NCBI GenBank assembly: GCA_017418765.1
Contig: JAFOMV010000243.1
Coordinates: 1-12,730, forward strand
DNA length: 12,730 nucleotides
Direction of reading: 5' to 3'
Origin: Ruminococcus sp.
GTDB taxonomy: Bacteria > Bacillota_A > Clostridia > Oscillospirales > Ruminococcaceae
The stretch's first letter is position 1; each line of letters begins with the position of its first letter. Below are positions 5,722-12,730 of this stretch, piece after piece. Below the pieces are notes generated by a model. The model saw only the letters and a list, made by a program, of their open reading frames with translations, was not told the DNA's origin and ran no database searches. A program made the position numbers and the translations under genes.

Positions 5722-8700
5722 ATGAAAAACAATATGATGAAAAAGCGCATTGCTTCTCTTGCAGCAGCAGCCGTTATGACAGCTTCATGTGCAGCAGGCA
5801 CACTTTCCGGCACATTCTCACTGCTGGCAGGCAGTACTGCCATTACAGCCCATGCAGCCGAAAGTACGGTGAAGTTCATATCCACAGTCGGCTATGGAGA
5901 GGCTGTGTATGCTATGTGGTCGCCTGTATCAGGCGCAAGCGGCTACAATGTTTATGTTGACGGAACTAAGATCGACTCAATGCTCATCAGACAGTATTCA
6001 GGCTATATGAGAGCTGATGCTGTAGGTCTGAAGGCAGGAAGCCATACTATGAAGGTAGTTCCTGTTATCGGCGGCAAGGAGGATACATCAAAGGCTGCGG
6101 AGACCAAGGCTGCAGCTTATGCACATGACAGATCAGGCTTCGGCTTCGTGAACGGCGATTCAAGCGGTGCATACAACAAGGACGGCTCCCTTAAATCAGG
6201 TGCTACAGTAGTATACGTTACCAACGATAACAAGGATAAGGTAAGCGTTTCTCTCCCTGACAAGAAGGGCACAGCCACAAAGCTGACAGGCATCCAGAAC
6301 ATCCTCACAAATCTTAAGAGCAACACAAAGGCAGGCCCTGTTTGTATCAGATTTATCGGTAATATTACCGATCCATCGACTCTCACAAACGGTGATCTCT
6401 ATGTTGATACAGTTACCTGTGGAGTTACGATCGAGGGTATCGGTGCTGATGCAACGCTCAACGGTTTTGGTCTTTCCATCAAGAAGTCATCAAATGTTGA
6501 GGTTCGCAATCTCGGATTCATGAACTGTAACAGTTCAGAGGGCGATGACTGTTCACTTCCGGCAGGAAATGACCATATCTGGGTGCATAACTGCGACTTC
6601 TTCTACGGCGATGCAGGTTCAGACGCTGACCAGGCTAAGGGCGACGGCGCTCTCGATACAAAGACATCAACCTATATTACACATTCCTACAATCACTTCT
6701 GGGATAACGGAAAGTGTAATCTCCAGGGCATGAAGAGCGAAAAGGCAGAAAACTATATCACATACCATCACAACTGGTATGACCATTCAGATTCACGTCA
6801 TCCACGTATCCGTACCTGTTCAGTACACTGCTACAACAATTACTTCGACGGAAATTCCAAGTACGGTGTAGGCGTTACAATGGCTTCATCATGCTTCGTT
6901 GAGAACAACTATTTCCGCAACTGCAAATATCCTATGCTCTCATCAATGCAGGGCAGCGACGTTGCAGCAGGCGGTACCTTCTCAGGTGAAGCAGGCGGTA
7001 TCATAAAGTCATATGGCAACGTTATGAGCGGTCAGAAGGCATATGTTACATATCAGAAGAATAAGACGGAATTTGATGCTTATGAAGCCTCATCCAAGAC
7101 TGAGAAAGTTCCTGCCGGCGTCAAGACAAAGCTTGGCGGAACTGCATATAACAATTTCGATACTTCTTCTGTAATGTACAAGTATACGCCTGACAAGGCC
7201 GAAGATGTACCAACTATCGTTACTTCAAAGGCAGGACGTGTTGACGGCGGTGACTTCAAATGGAAATTCAACAACGCTGTTGACGATGAGAGCTATGCTG
7301 TAAATACAGCCCTTAAAAAAGCTCTTACATCCTACAAATCCTCTATTACTGCTATCGGAAGCGGCTTTAAGGAGGATAATGCAGCAGCTCCTGCTGTTAC
7401 GACAAATGCACCGGCAGTTGTAACTACTGCTGTACCGACATCTAATACAACTGTTCAGACAACAGTTCAGAATACAACACAGGCACAGGTGACTCAGAAG
7501 CCTGCCACACCGGTTACAGGCGCAAATGTAATATACTGCTCACCTACAGGCAGCGGCAGCGGTAAGACGATGAATGACCCTGCTGATGTACGCTCGGCTA
7601 TCAAGTCGGTTCCTGCAGGCGGTACTATTTATCTCCTTGATGGCACTTACAAGTTCAGCGAGCCTATCATAATCGAGGAGGCAAACAGCGGTAAGTCAGG
7701 TTCACCAAAGACGATATCCGCATATCCCGGCGCTAAGGCAGTGTTCGACTTCTCAGGCGAAAAGGTGTCTTCTGCCAACCGAGGACTTGTTCTTGATGGT
7801 TCATACTGGCATTTCTACGGCTTTGAGGTAACAAAGGCAGGGGATAACGGTATGCTTCTTTCAGGCGATAACAACCTCATAGAGATGATGGTATTCAACA
7901 ACAACCAGGATACAGGTCTCCAGTTATCACGTTACCAGACAGCCTATACCAAGGTAGCTGACTGGCCTTCATACAATACTATCCTAAACTGTACATCAAA
8001 GAATAACTGCGATGATGCAACTATGGAAAACGCAGACGGATTTGCTGCTAAGCTGACTTGCGGCGAGGGCAATGTATTCGACGGCTGTATGGCTTACAAC
8101 AACTCGGACGATGGCTGGGATCTTTATGCCAAGACTGAGACAGGCCCTACAGGTGTTGTTACTATCAAAAACTCCATCGCCTTCAGAAACGGCTTTACTG
8201 AGGACGGCAGAGGCTACGGCGACTGCGACGGTAACGGCTTCAAGCTGGGCGGCGGCGGTGTAGGCACACGCCACGTAGTCGAGAACTGTCTCGCATTTGA
8301 GAACCTCAACTGCGGCTTCACAGATAACAACAACCCTGAGTTCGGCGTTCTCAGGAACACCACAGCTTACAACAATGGTATAGGAGGCGGCGGAAAGGCT
8401 AACTACTTCGTATACCGCTGCTCAGCTAAGGCTGATATCCAGAACACTGTAACATATTACAATACCTCAAAGGTATCTTCTACAAAGGCACCTGGCATAA
8501 AGCTTGCAAATGATAAGTTCAAGGGTGTTGTCAAGAACAGCCTTTACTACAACAGCAAGTACTACTACAGCGCAGGTTCATTCAACGCTGACGGTTCACA
8601 GCCGAAGGCAGGCAATGTTGTAACTCCGTCAGATTCAGACTTCATCACTCTCAGCGTTCCTGCAATGGGCACTGACTTCCATACAAAGTGGAGAAACAGC

Positions 8701-9474
8701 AATGGTACTCTCAATACAGGCGGCTTTGCAGAGACTACAGGTACATACAAGTCACTTGGCTACCACTTCACAAACCTCACTCCAAGCGCACCTGTTACAA
8801 CTCCGCAGAGTCAGCCGGCAGTTACGACAGCTACACAGCAGCCGGCGCAGACTACATCGAGCACTCAGCAGCAGCCCACTGTATCAGGCGGATATGCTCA
8901 TGATTTCACAGCTAACGGTAAGGCAAGCTCATTCTACACCATCTCAGGCAATCTTTCAACTTCAAAGGGCACAGCAGCGTACAACGGCAAGACTCTTACA
9001 CAGTGCCTGAAAATGGAAACAGCAACATCTGTCGGCTTCACAGCTCCTTCCGCAGGCAAGCTTACACTTGTATTTGGTGAAGCAGCAGCTACAATAAAGG
9101 TAGACGGCAAAAAATTAACAGCCGCAAACGGTATCGTCACCGTTGACCTTGCTCAGGGCGCACATACCATAACAAAGGCAGATACAGCCAATCTGTTCTA
9201 TATGGATTTTGCGGCTTCCAATTCAGCTGCAACTCAGACATCTCCTGCTGCGGTAAATGGACTTGCAGGCGATTCAAACGGAAATGGTATAGTTGATATT
9301 TCTGATGCTATCCTTATAATGCAGTCGCTTGCCAACCCATCAAAGTTCAGTATACCCGAAGCATACAAGGGCAATGCAGATGTATACCAGCCGGGAACAG
9401 GTGTAACTAATCAGGATGCACTTTCGATACAGAAATATCTCTTAGAGATAATCCCGTCGCTTCCTGAGAAGTGA
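5722..9474 (+). CDS. Cellulosomal pectate lyase: PL1-PL9-CBM77-dockerin
   Basis: A secreted 1250-residue enzyme that cleaves polygalacturonate by beta-elimination. Modules: signal peptide 1-46 (cleavage after AHA); an Fn3-like strand-rich region 48-125; PL1 about 135-550; Thr/Ala/Pro/Gln linker 553-600; PL9 about 602-1018; second Thr/Gln linker 1020-1056; a CBM77-like module 1057-1163; dockerin 1182-1250. In PL1, the RHPRIR motif puts catalytic Arg at 359 with R364 and K331 at PelC-like spacing (218/223/190), and D308/D312 as Ca2+ ligands. In PL9, D772, D796, D797 and D800 repeat the Pel9A Ca2+-site spacing (209/233/234/237), with K841 the likely base. The CBM lysines K1082, K1097 and K1152 have the spacing I recall for the ligand lysines of CBM77. 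Dockerin loop 1 is D1184-S-N-G-N-G with D1195; loop 2 ends at D1232. It should attach to a cohesin of the cellulosome. Start set by GGAGGG at 5708-5713. Confidence 0.93.
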   Translation: MKNNMMKKRIASLAAAAVMTASCAAGTLSGTFSLLAGSTAITAHAAESTVKFISTVGYGEAVYAMWSPVSGASGYNVYVDGTKIDSMLIRQYSGYMRADAVGLKAGSHTMKVVPVIGGKEDTSKAAETKAAAYAHDRSGFGFVNGDSSGAYNKDGSLKSGATVVYVTNDNKDKVSVSLPDKKGTATKLTGIQNILTNLKSNTKAGPVCIRFIGNITDPSTLTNGDLYVDTVTCGVTIEGIGADATLNGFGLSIKKSSNVEVRNLGFMNCNSSEGDDCSLPAGNDHIWVHNCDFFYGDAGSDADQAKGDGALDTKTSTYITHSYNHFWDNGKCNLQGMKSEKAENYITYHHNWYDHSDSRHPRIRTCSVHCYNNYFDGNSKYGVGVTMASSCFVENNYFRNCKYPMLSSMQGSDVAAGGTFSGEAGGIIKSYGNVMSGQKAYVTYQKNKTEFDAYEASSKTEKVPAGVKTKLGGTAYNNFDTSSVMYKYTPDKAEDVPTIVTSKAGRVDGGDFKWKFNNAVDDESYAVNTALKKALTSYKSSITAIGSGFKEDNAAAPAVTTNAPAVVTTAVPTSNTTVQTTVQNTTQAQVTQKPATPVTGANVIYCSPTGSGSGKTMNDPADVRSAIKSVPAGGTIYLLDGTYKFSEPIIIEEANSGKSGSPKTISAYPGAKAVFDFSGEKVSSANRGLVLDGSYWHFYGFEVTKAGDNGMLLSGDNNLIEMMVFNNNQDTGLQLSRYQTAYTKVADWPSYNTILNCTSKNNCDDATMENADGFAAKLTCGEGNVFDGCMAYNNSDDGWDLYAKTETGPTGVVTIKNSIAFRNGFTEDGRGYGDCDGNGFKLGGGGVGTRHVVENCLAFENLNCGFTDNNNPEFGVLRNTTAYNNGIGGGGKANYFVYRCSAKADIQNTVTYYNTSKVSSTKAPGIKLANDKFKGVVKNSLYYNSKYYYSAGSFNADGSQPKAGNVVTPSDSDFITLSVPAMGTDFHTKWRNSNGTLNTGGFAETTGTYKSLGYHFTNLTPSAPVTTPQSQPAVTTATQQPAQTTSSTQQQPTVSGGYAHDFTANGKASSFYTISGNLSTSKGTAAYNGKTLTQCLKMETATSVGFTAPSAGKLTLVFGEAAATIKVDGKKLTAANGIVTVDLAQGAHTITKADTANLFYMDFAASNSAATQTSPAAVNGLAGDSNGNGIVDISDAILIMQSLANPSKFSIPEAYKGNADVYQPGTGVTNQDALSIQKYLLEIIPSLPEK

Positions 9475-9522
9475 AAATAACATTTCCCTCCAAAGGTCAG
9501 AGGGCCTGATATAATAATAATG

Positions 9523-9588
9523 GAAAAAGGTCTCGTTACAGTTTATGTGCAGTATCATTCTGTGCATAGACGGTAGGAGACCTTTTTC
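9523..9588 (+). terminator. Two-tier terminator after the pectate lyase gene
   Basis: The outer stem is a perfect 12 bp (GAAAAAGGTCTC 9523-9534 / GAGACCTTTTTC 9577-9588). Inside the 42-nt loop a second stem forms in RNA, TATGTGCAG (9544-9552) with CTGTGCATA (9560-9568), including two adjacent G-U pairs, closed by a 7-nt loop. The T-rich tract within and after the right arm (CTTTTTCTTTATTTAT) supports intrinsic termination. Confidence 0.82.
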
Positions 9589-9622
9589 TTTATTTATGCA
9601 GAAAAATGGATTTGAACAGATA

Positions 9623-9651
9623 TTGACATAAAGTCCGATCAAAGTTATAAT
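9623..9651 (+). promoter_or_regulatory. Perfect consensus promoter for the flavoprotein gene
   Basis: TTGACA (9623-9628) and TATAAT (9646-9651) with a 17-bp spacer; start near 9658, leader of about 38 nt. The -10 box is embedded in the small palindrome TTATAATTAA. Confidence 0.85.
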
Positions 9652-9695
9652 TAATGTGTACATAACAATTCAATGTAGTAAACAGGAGGTAAAAT

Positions 9696-10325
9696 ATGTC
9701 ATATAATGTTATAATGATAAACGGAAGTCCCCATGCGAAAGGATGTACAGCCGCAGCACTGAGCGAGGTCTGTCGCACTCTTGAAAAAGAGGGGATAAGC
9801 GTAAAAAACTATACAGTAGGCAATAAGGATATAAGGGGATGTATCTCATGTAATTCCTGTAATGAAAAGGGAAAATGTGTATTCGATGACCTTGTCAATG
9901 AGATAGCACCTGAATTTGAAAAAGCTGACGGTATCGTTATCGGAAGCCCGGTATACTACGGTTCACCGAATGGTACTCTCCTTTCATTTCTTGACAGGCT
10001 TTTTTACAGCACCCATTTTTCAAAGCATATGAAAGTGGGCGCAGCTGTTGTAAGCTGCCGGCGTGGAGGAAATACAGCTTCATTTGATGTACTGAACAAG
10101 TATTTTACAATAAGCGGTATGCCTGTTGTTTCAAGTACATACTGGAATCAGGTACATGGCTTTACGGCAGACGATGTTATGAAAGACCTCGAAGGGCTTC
10201 AGACGATGAGAAATCTGGCAAGGAATATGGCGTTTATGATAAAGGCTGTATCAGATGCAAAGGAAAGGTACGGTATGCCCGAGGAAGAACACAGCTTCTT
10301 CACAAGCTTTCCTGACGGTAAATAA
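9696..10325 (+). CDS. Flavodoxin-family NAD(P)H-dependent oxidoreductase, Isf-like Cys cluster
   Basis: This 209-residue cytoplasmic protein has the flavodoxin-like fold of FMN reductases. INGSPHAKGCT (8-18) is the FMN phosphate-binding loop, IVIGSPVYYGSPNG (80-93) contacts the flavin ring region, and FLDRLF (98-103) follows. C49, C52, C55 and C61 form CX2CX2CX5C, within the CX2CX2CX4-7C pattern of archaeal and clostridial iron-sulfur flavoproteins that bind a 4Fe-4S cluster. Some relatives with a similar Cys block may not carry a cluster. It probably passes electrons between NAD(P)H or ferredoxin and an acceptor such as a quinone, nitro compound or oxidant; the substrate is unknown. AGGAGGT (9684-9690) sets the start. 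Its own promoter and the terminator before it make it a single-gene unit, perhaps for oxygen stress in an anaerobe. Confidence 0.88.
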   Translation: MSYNVIMINGSPHAKGCTAAALSEVCRTLEKEGISVKNYTVGNKDIRGCISCNSCNEKGKCVFDDLVNEIAPEFEKADGIVIGSPVYYGSPNGTLLSFLDRLFYSTHFSKHMKVGAAVVSCRRGGNTASFDVLNKYFTISGMPVVSSTYWNQVHGFTADDVMKDLEGLQTMRNLARNMAFMIKAVSDAKERYGMPEEEHSFFTSFPDGK

Positions 10326-10431
10326 AGGTAAGTCTGCTGCGATGATCCTAAAGAGCTGATATTTGGAGCGATAAGGGCAAAACTATATAAAAAAATAAAA
10401 GCAGGCTATTTGCTTATAGTTATTTTCCCAC

Positions 10432-10460
10432 TTGCAAAAAATGGTATTTCGTGGTAAAAT
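10432..10460 (+). promoter_or_regulatory. Promoter for the lipoprotein gene
   Basis: TTGCAA (10432-10437) and TAAAAT (10455-10460) with a 17-bp spacer and an extended -10 TGG (10452-10454). The start near 10467 leaves a leader of about 78 nt. No strong terminator for the flavoprotein gene is visible in 10326-10431; only a weak AT-rich stem (AACTATA 10381-10387 / TATAGTT 10415-10421) precedes the promoter. Confidence 0.55.
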
Positions 10461-10544
10461 ATACTTGTTGTGTGTAATTTCAAGACTTTCCGTGTAAATT
10501 CTCATATATGTTTATGCGGTGGTGTCTTTATGGAGGGGATTCTA

Positions 10545-11504
10545 ATGAAGAAGAAAATCGCATTGCTCTCAGCCGTTGCGCTGATGGCGCTTGTATCATG
10601 CAGCGGCAATACTGTACCGTCATCCGGTACTGTTGAGGGGTCAGCAGTATTACAGCAGAATGACGATGAAATAACTGATACCGCTGAAGAAAACATTAAA
10701 GAGACAGATGATAATGACAGTGAAGCAAGCGGTACTGACAACAAGGATAAAAAGGAGACAAATACTGAAAAGGATCCTGACAAATATAACACCTATTCTA
10801 TGGATGAGCTTTACGGGGAAGGTTCTCCGCTGACAGGCTACTGGCATACAGAGAACAAGGATATGTATATCGAGTATAATGAATTCGGCAGTGAAGGTTT
10901 TACCGTATTCATCCTCGGAAAGGATATGCAGATATTCTCGTCACAGATAGGTACATTTTCGGGTACTCCGCAGAATACTGAGTATATACTTGCTTCATCG
11001 CCTGAGGATGAGGATGTAAGGAATCTGTACAATAAGGATACAAAGCTTTCTATGGCTGTAAACGATGATAATTCCATATCTGTGTTCCTTGATTTCGGTT
11101 TTGGCAAGACATCCACATATACCTTTACGAAAGGTCACCCTGCTGCTGATGCTCTTATGGTATATATCGGCGACTGGGGCAATGCAGGCGGTATTGATCT
11201 GAGCTGTACTTACGAGGACGGTAAGGACGAAGTGAACATACAGTCTGTTTTCGGATTCTCTGCTGATAATTATCCGATCGCTATACCAACTGTAAATGAT
11301 AATAATGAATGCTGGCTCTGCTGTCCGTATAAAAACGGAATGCTCACCACTTATTCAGATCAGGGTGTATTCTATGATGTTATAAATGTTCATCTTGAGC
11401 TTAATTCTGACGGTTCACTCAATGCGAACCGTGAGTACACGAATCCTACGCTAAGAAACAACAGTTTCCTAAGTTCGGGAAGCGTTATAAGGAAACAGTC
11501 GTAA
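10545..11504 (+). CDS. Predicted lipoprotein of unknown function with acidic spacer
   Basis: A 319-residue exported protein. MKKKIALLSAVALMALVSC ends in an LVSC lipobox, so Cys19 should be lipidated and the protein held on the outer face of the membrane. The ATG at 10545 is chosen because GGAGGGGA (10532-10539) precedes it and it gives a proper signal peptide; upstream in-frame ATGs at 10470 and 10530 do not. Residues 20-80 are a disordered, very acidic Asp/Glu/Asn/Thr spacer. Residues 92-315 are beta-rich with two similar openings, GYWHTENKDMYIEY (98-111) and GDWGNAGGIDLSCTY (209-223), suggesting two related lobes. I do not recognise a family. It could be a surface-binding or envelope protein; no enzyme motif is seen. 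Confidence 0.82.
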   Translation: MKKKIALLSAVALMALVSCSGNTVPSSGTVEGSAVLQQNDDEITDTAEENIKETDDNDSEASGTDNKDKKETNTEKDPDKYNTYSMDELYGEGSPLTGYWHTENKDMYIEYNEFGSEGFTVFILGKDMQIFSSQIGTFSGTPQNTEYILASSPEDEDVRNLYNKDTKLSMAVNDDNSISVFLDFGFGKTSTYTFTKGHPAADALMVYIGDWGNAGGIDLSCTYEDGKDEVNIQSVFGFSADNYPIAIPTVNDNNECWLCCPYKNGMLTTYSDQGVFYDVINVHLELNSDGSLNANREYTNPTLRNNSFLSSGSVIRKQS

Positions 11505-11538
11505 AGCTTCTTTTTTACGAATATCACAATACGATACA

Positions 11539-11603
11539 GCCCCTCAGAAGGCGCTCTGTCATTTGGAAAAACGCAGTTTTTCCGGGAGCCTCCTCTGAGG
11601 GGC
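11539..11603. repeat. Nested palindrome between convergent genes
   Basis: The outer arms GCCCCTCAGA (11539-11548) and TCTGAGGGGC (11594-11603) are a perfect 10 bp. Inside lie GCTC (11553-11556)/GAGC (11586-11589) and a perfect 8-bp hairpin GGAAAAAC (11565-11572)/GTTTTTCC (11576-11583) with a 3-nt loop. It sits between the lipoprotein stop (11504) and the end of the cohesin-dockerin gene (11669). Unlike an intrinsic terminator, the right arm is followed by AAAAATA on plus and the minus-strand exit has no T run. It may be a dispersed palindromic repeat or an mRNA 3' stabiliser. Confidence 0.6.
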
Positions 11604-11668
11604 AAAAATAATATTCAGCTTTTTGACTGTTAATAGTATGAAATTGATATATAGGCAATACTCATGTT

Positions 11669-12511
11669 TCAGCCTTCGGGCAGACTTTTCAGCATTTTCA
11701 GCATATATTTCTGTATAGACAGAGCGTCTTTGGAAGTAACACCGTCACCAATGCTGTATACATCTGCATTTTTGTAGCCCTTTTCGGTGATATGGCCTTT
11801 CGCTTTTCCGATAACACTGTACTGATCGGGATTTGAGACACACTGCATTATAAGAACAGCGTCTGAAAGATCTACCTTGCCATCGCAGTTGGAATCGCCG
11901 AAAGAACGGTCACCTACCTGGATATAGCCGTTTTCTATGCCGTTTGTGAACAGCCATGCCTGCATAAGCAGACTATCCCTGTTTGTGGCATCGTTTACGA
12001 AACAATCCTCTGTAATTTTGCCTTTTTCATAAACTATCCTTATCGGGTAGATATCACCGTCAGCGGCGTCATCAGGAAGCTGAAGCGTAAACGACCATAT
12101 ATCACCATCCAGCCCTGAGCCTGTTTTGCCTGCGGTAGCAAGAAAAATGCAGTTTTCAAATGCCAGGGATTCGGTACTCAGATTAGCAGCTGCTGATCCC
12201 TTTGATGCGGCTAAATTAGCTTTGGCAGGCACAAGAGAAAGACGTTTGTCATAGTATACATGGATGCCTGTTGAGCAGTAGTTCTTATCGGCTCCCTTTA
12301 CACTGATCTTTACGGTTTGCCTGCTTGAAGCTGCTTCACTTGCGTTTAGCTTTATCCTGCTGACCGATAGAGTTGGTTTCAGAGGTGAAGATGCTATCTG
12401 TGACTGGCTGAATCCTCCGTCAGCATCTGCGTATGCGGCAGGTGTTTGGGCTGTGTTCAATGCTAAAAACATACTAAGCAGCGATCCTGATATAATTCGT
12501 TTGATATTCAT
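11669..12511 (-). CDS. Secreted cohesin-dockerin protein, ScaC-like adaptor scaffoldin
   Basis: A 280-residue exported protein with a signal peptide to about residue 28 (cut after AYA). Residues 44-201 look like one cohesin: PTLSVSRIKLNA, then QTVKISVKGA, the STGIHVYYDKRLSLVP segment resembling the cohesin L-YDP-L motif, LDGDIWSFTLQLPDDAADGDIYPIRIVYE, and a final LFTNGIENGYIQVGD. The dockerin follows almost without linker (205-280): loop 1 has D206, N208, D210 and D217, and loop 2 is ADVYSIGDGVTSKDALSIQKYM. R. flavefaciens ScaC has this cohesin-plus-dockerin build and acts as an adaptor that changes which enzymes a scaffoldin can hold. The dockerin is certain; the cohesin is a judgement from pattern. 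GGGAGG precedes the ATG. It ends in KSLPEG, close to PSLPEK of the pectinase. Confidence 0.7.
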   Translation of the reverse strand: MNIKRIISGSLLSMFLALNTAQTPAAYADADGGFSQSQIASSPLKPTLSVSRIKLNASEAASSRQTVKISVKGADKNYCSTGIHVYYDKRLSLVPAKANLAASKGSAAANLSTESLAFENCIFLATAGKTGSGLDGDIWSFTLQLPDDAADGDIYPIRIVYEKGKITEDCFVNDATNRDSLLMQAWLFTNGIENGYIQVGDRSFGDSNCDGKVDLSDAVLIMQCVSNPDQYSVIGKAKGHITEKGYKNADVYSIGDGVTSKDALSIQKYMLKMLKSLPEG

Positions 12512-12558
12512 AACAATGCCTCCCTTACAATGAAGTCATAGTAGTATAAGATATATAT

Positions 12559-12587
12559 ATTATACCATTTCTTCACTAAAAATGCAA
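12559..12587 (-). promoter_or_regulatory. Promoter for the cohesin-dockerin gene
   Basis: Read on the minus strand: TTGCAT (12587-12582), 17 bp, TATAAT (12564-12559), with an extended -10 TGG directly before. An alternating AT tract follows. The start lies near 12552, leaving a leader of about 40 nt. Confidence 0.72.
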
Positions 12588-12687
12588 ATCAGCAGACAGT
12601 CTGTCCTGAGCATTAAAATCAGTAAGGAATGCATGAATATGGCTATTTCAGATAGCTTTTATGTTAAACTATGGGTAAGCTGCACAA

Positions 12688-12730
12688 ATGAAAAAACAAA
12701 TAATTGTTGAAAACATAGAATATTTGCGAA
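12688..12730 (+). CDS. Possible 5' end of a gene cut by the window edge
   Basis: An ATG at 12688 opens a frame that stays open to the last base: MKKQIIVENIEYLR, 14 codons. The upstream GGGTAAG (12673-12679) is a poor ribosome binding site and no clear promoter precedes it, so the call is weak. The stretch from the divergent promoter to here (12588-12687) holds only small stems such as CAGAC-A-GTCTG and GCTAT/ATAGC. Confidence 0.25.
   Translation, partial: MKKQIIVENIEYLR

Noticed and set aside
5722..5862. Lipobox in the pectinase signal peptide (TASC at 20-23)
   Set aside because: The residue three before Cys is Thr rather than Leu-like, and a good signal peptidase I site (AHA) lies at 46. 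A dockerin enzyme is expected to be released.
8072..8263. Short overlapping frames inside the pectinase gene (also near 8702-9010)
   Set aside because: They are alternate frames of Gly/Asn- and Thr/Gln-rich codons within a clearly functional 1250-residue gene.

Overview
The window looks like chromosomal DNA of a fibre-degrading gut or rumen Firmicute of the genus Ruminococcus, most likely R. flavefaciens or a close relative. The reasons are two Ruminococcus-type dockerin modules, a pectinase whose PL1-PL9-CBM77-dockerin layout matches what I recall of an R. flavefaciens cellulosomal enzyme, an apparent cohesin-dockerin adaptor, strong AAGGAGG-type ribosome binding sites, and AT-rich gaps between genes of moderate GC. 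The species call is inference; the cellulosome assignment rests on motifs that can be read in the proteins.

Layout. 1-551 has no convincing gene. It holds a consensus promoter fused to a 26-bp palindrome, two tandem copies of a hairpin-forming repeat, and a 205-bp MITE-like element with perfect 22-bp terminal inverted repeats. 552-1452 is a two-gene unit: a HAD phosphatase and an 81-residue protein of unknown function. 1571-2319 is a compact nucleoid-protein operon (HU plus a Lys/Ala-tailed DUF6465-type protein) from a perfect promoter to a strong bidirectional terminator. Convergent to it are a CNNM/CorC-type membrane protein (2333-3598) and glycogen synthase glgA (3851-5305), both on the minus strand. 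A 416-bp divergent region (5306-5721) separates glgA from the large secreted pectate lyase (5722-9474) and carries a good promoter for each gene plus two long inverted repeats. After a two-tier terminator come a Cys-rich flavoprotein (9696-10325) and an acidic lipoprotein (10545-11504), each with its own promoter. The lipoprotein converges on a small secreted cohesin-dockerin protein (11669-12511, minus), with a nested palindrome between them. A possible start of another gene runs off the right edge.

How it fits together. The pectate lyase pairs two catalytic modules (PL1 and PL9) with a pectin-binding module and a dockerin, so it should be exported and plugged into a cellulosome. The cohesin-dockerin protein can act as an adaptor: its dockerin plugs into a scaffoldin and its cohesin recruits another dockerin protein. 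Both dockerins share the same core motifs, so they may compete for the same scaffoldin site. glgA, divergent from the pectinase, stores incoming sugar as glycogen. The remaining genes are housekeeping or of unknown role.

Most unusual are the 5' non-coding block (tandem structured repeats under a palindrome-bearing promoter, next to a MITE), the paired inverted repeats between glgA and the pectinase, and the single-cohesin adaptor whose dockerin resembles that of its neighbour enzyme.
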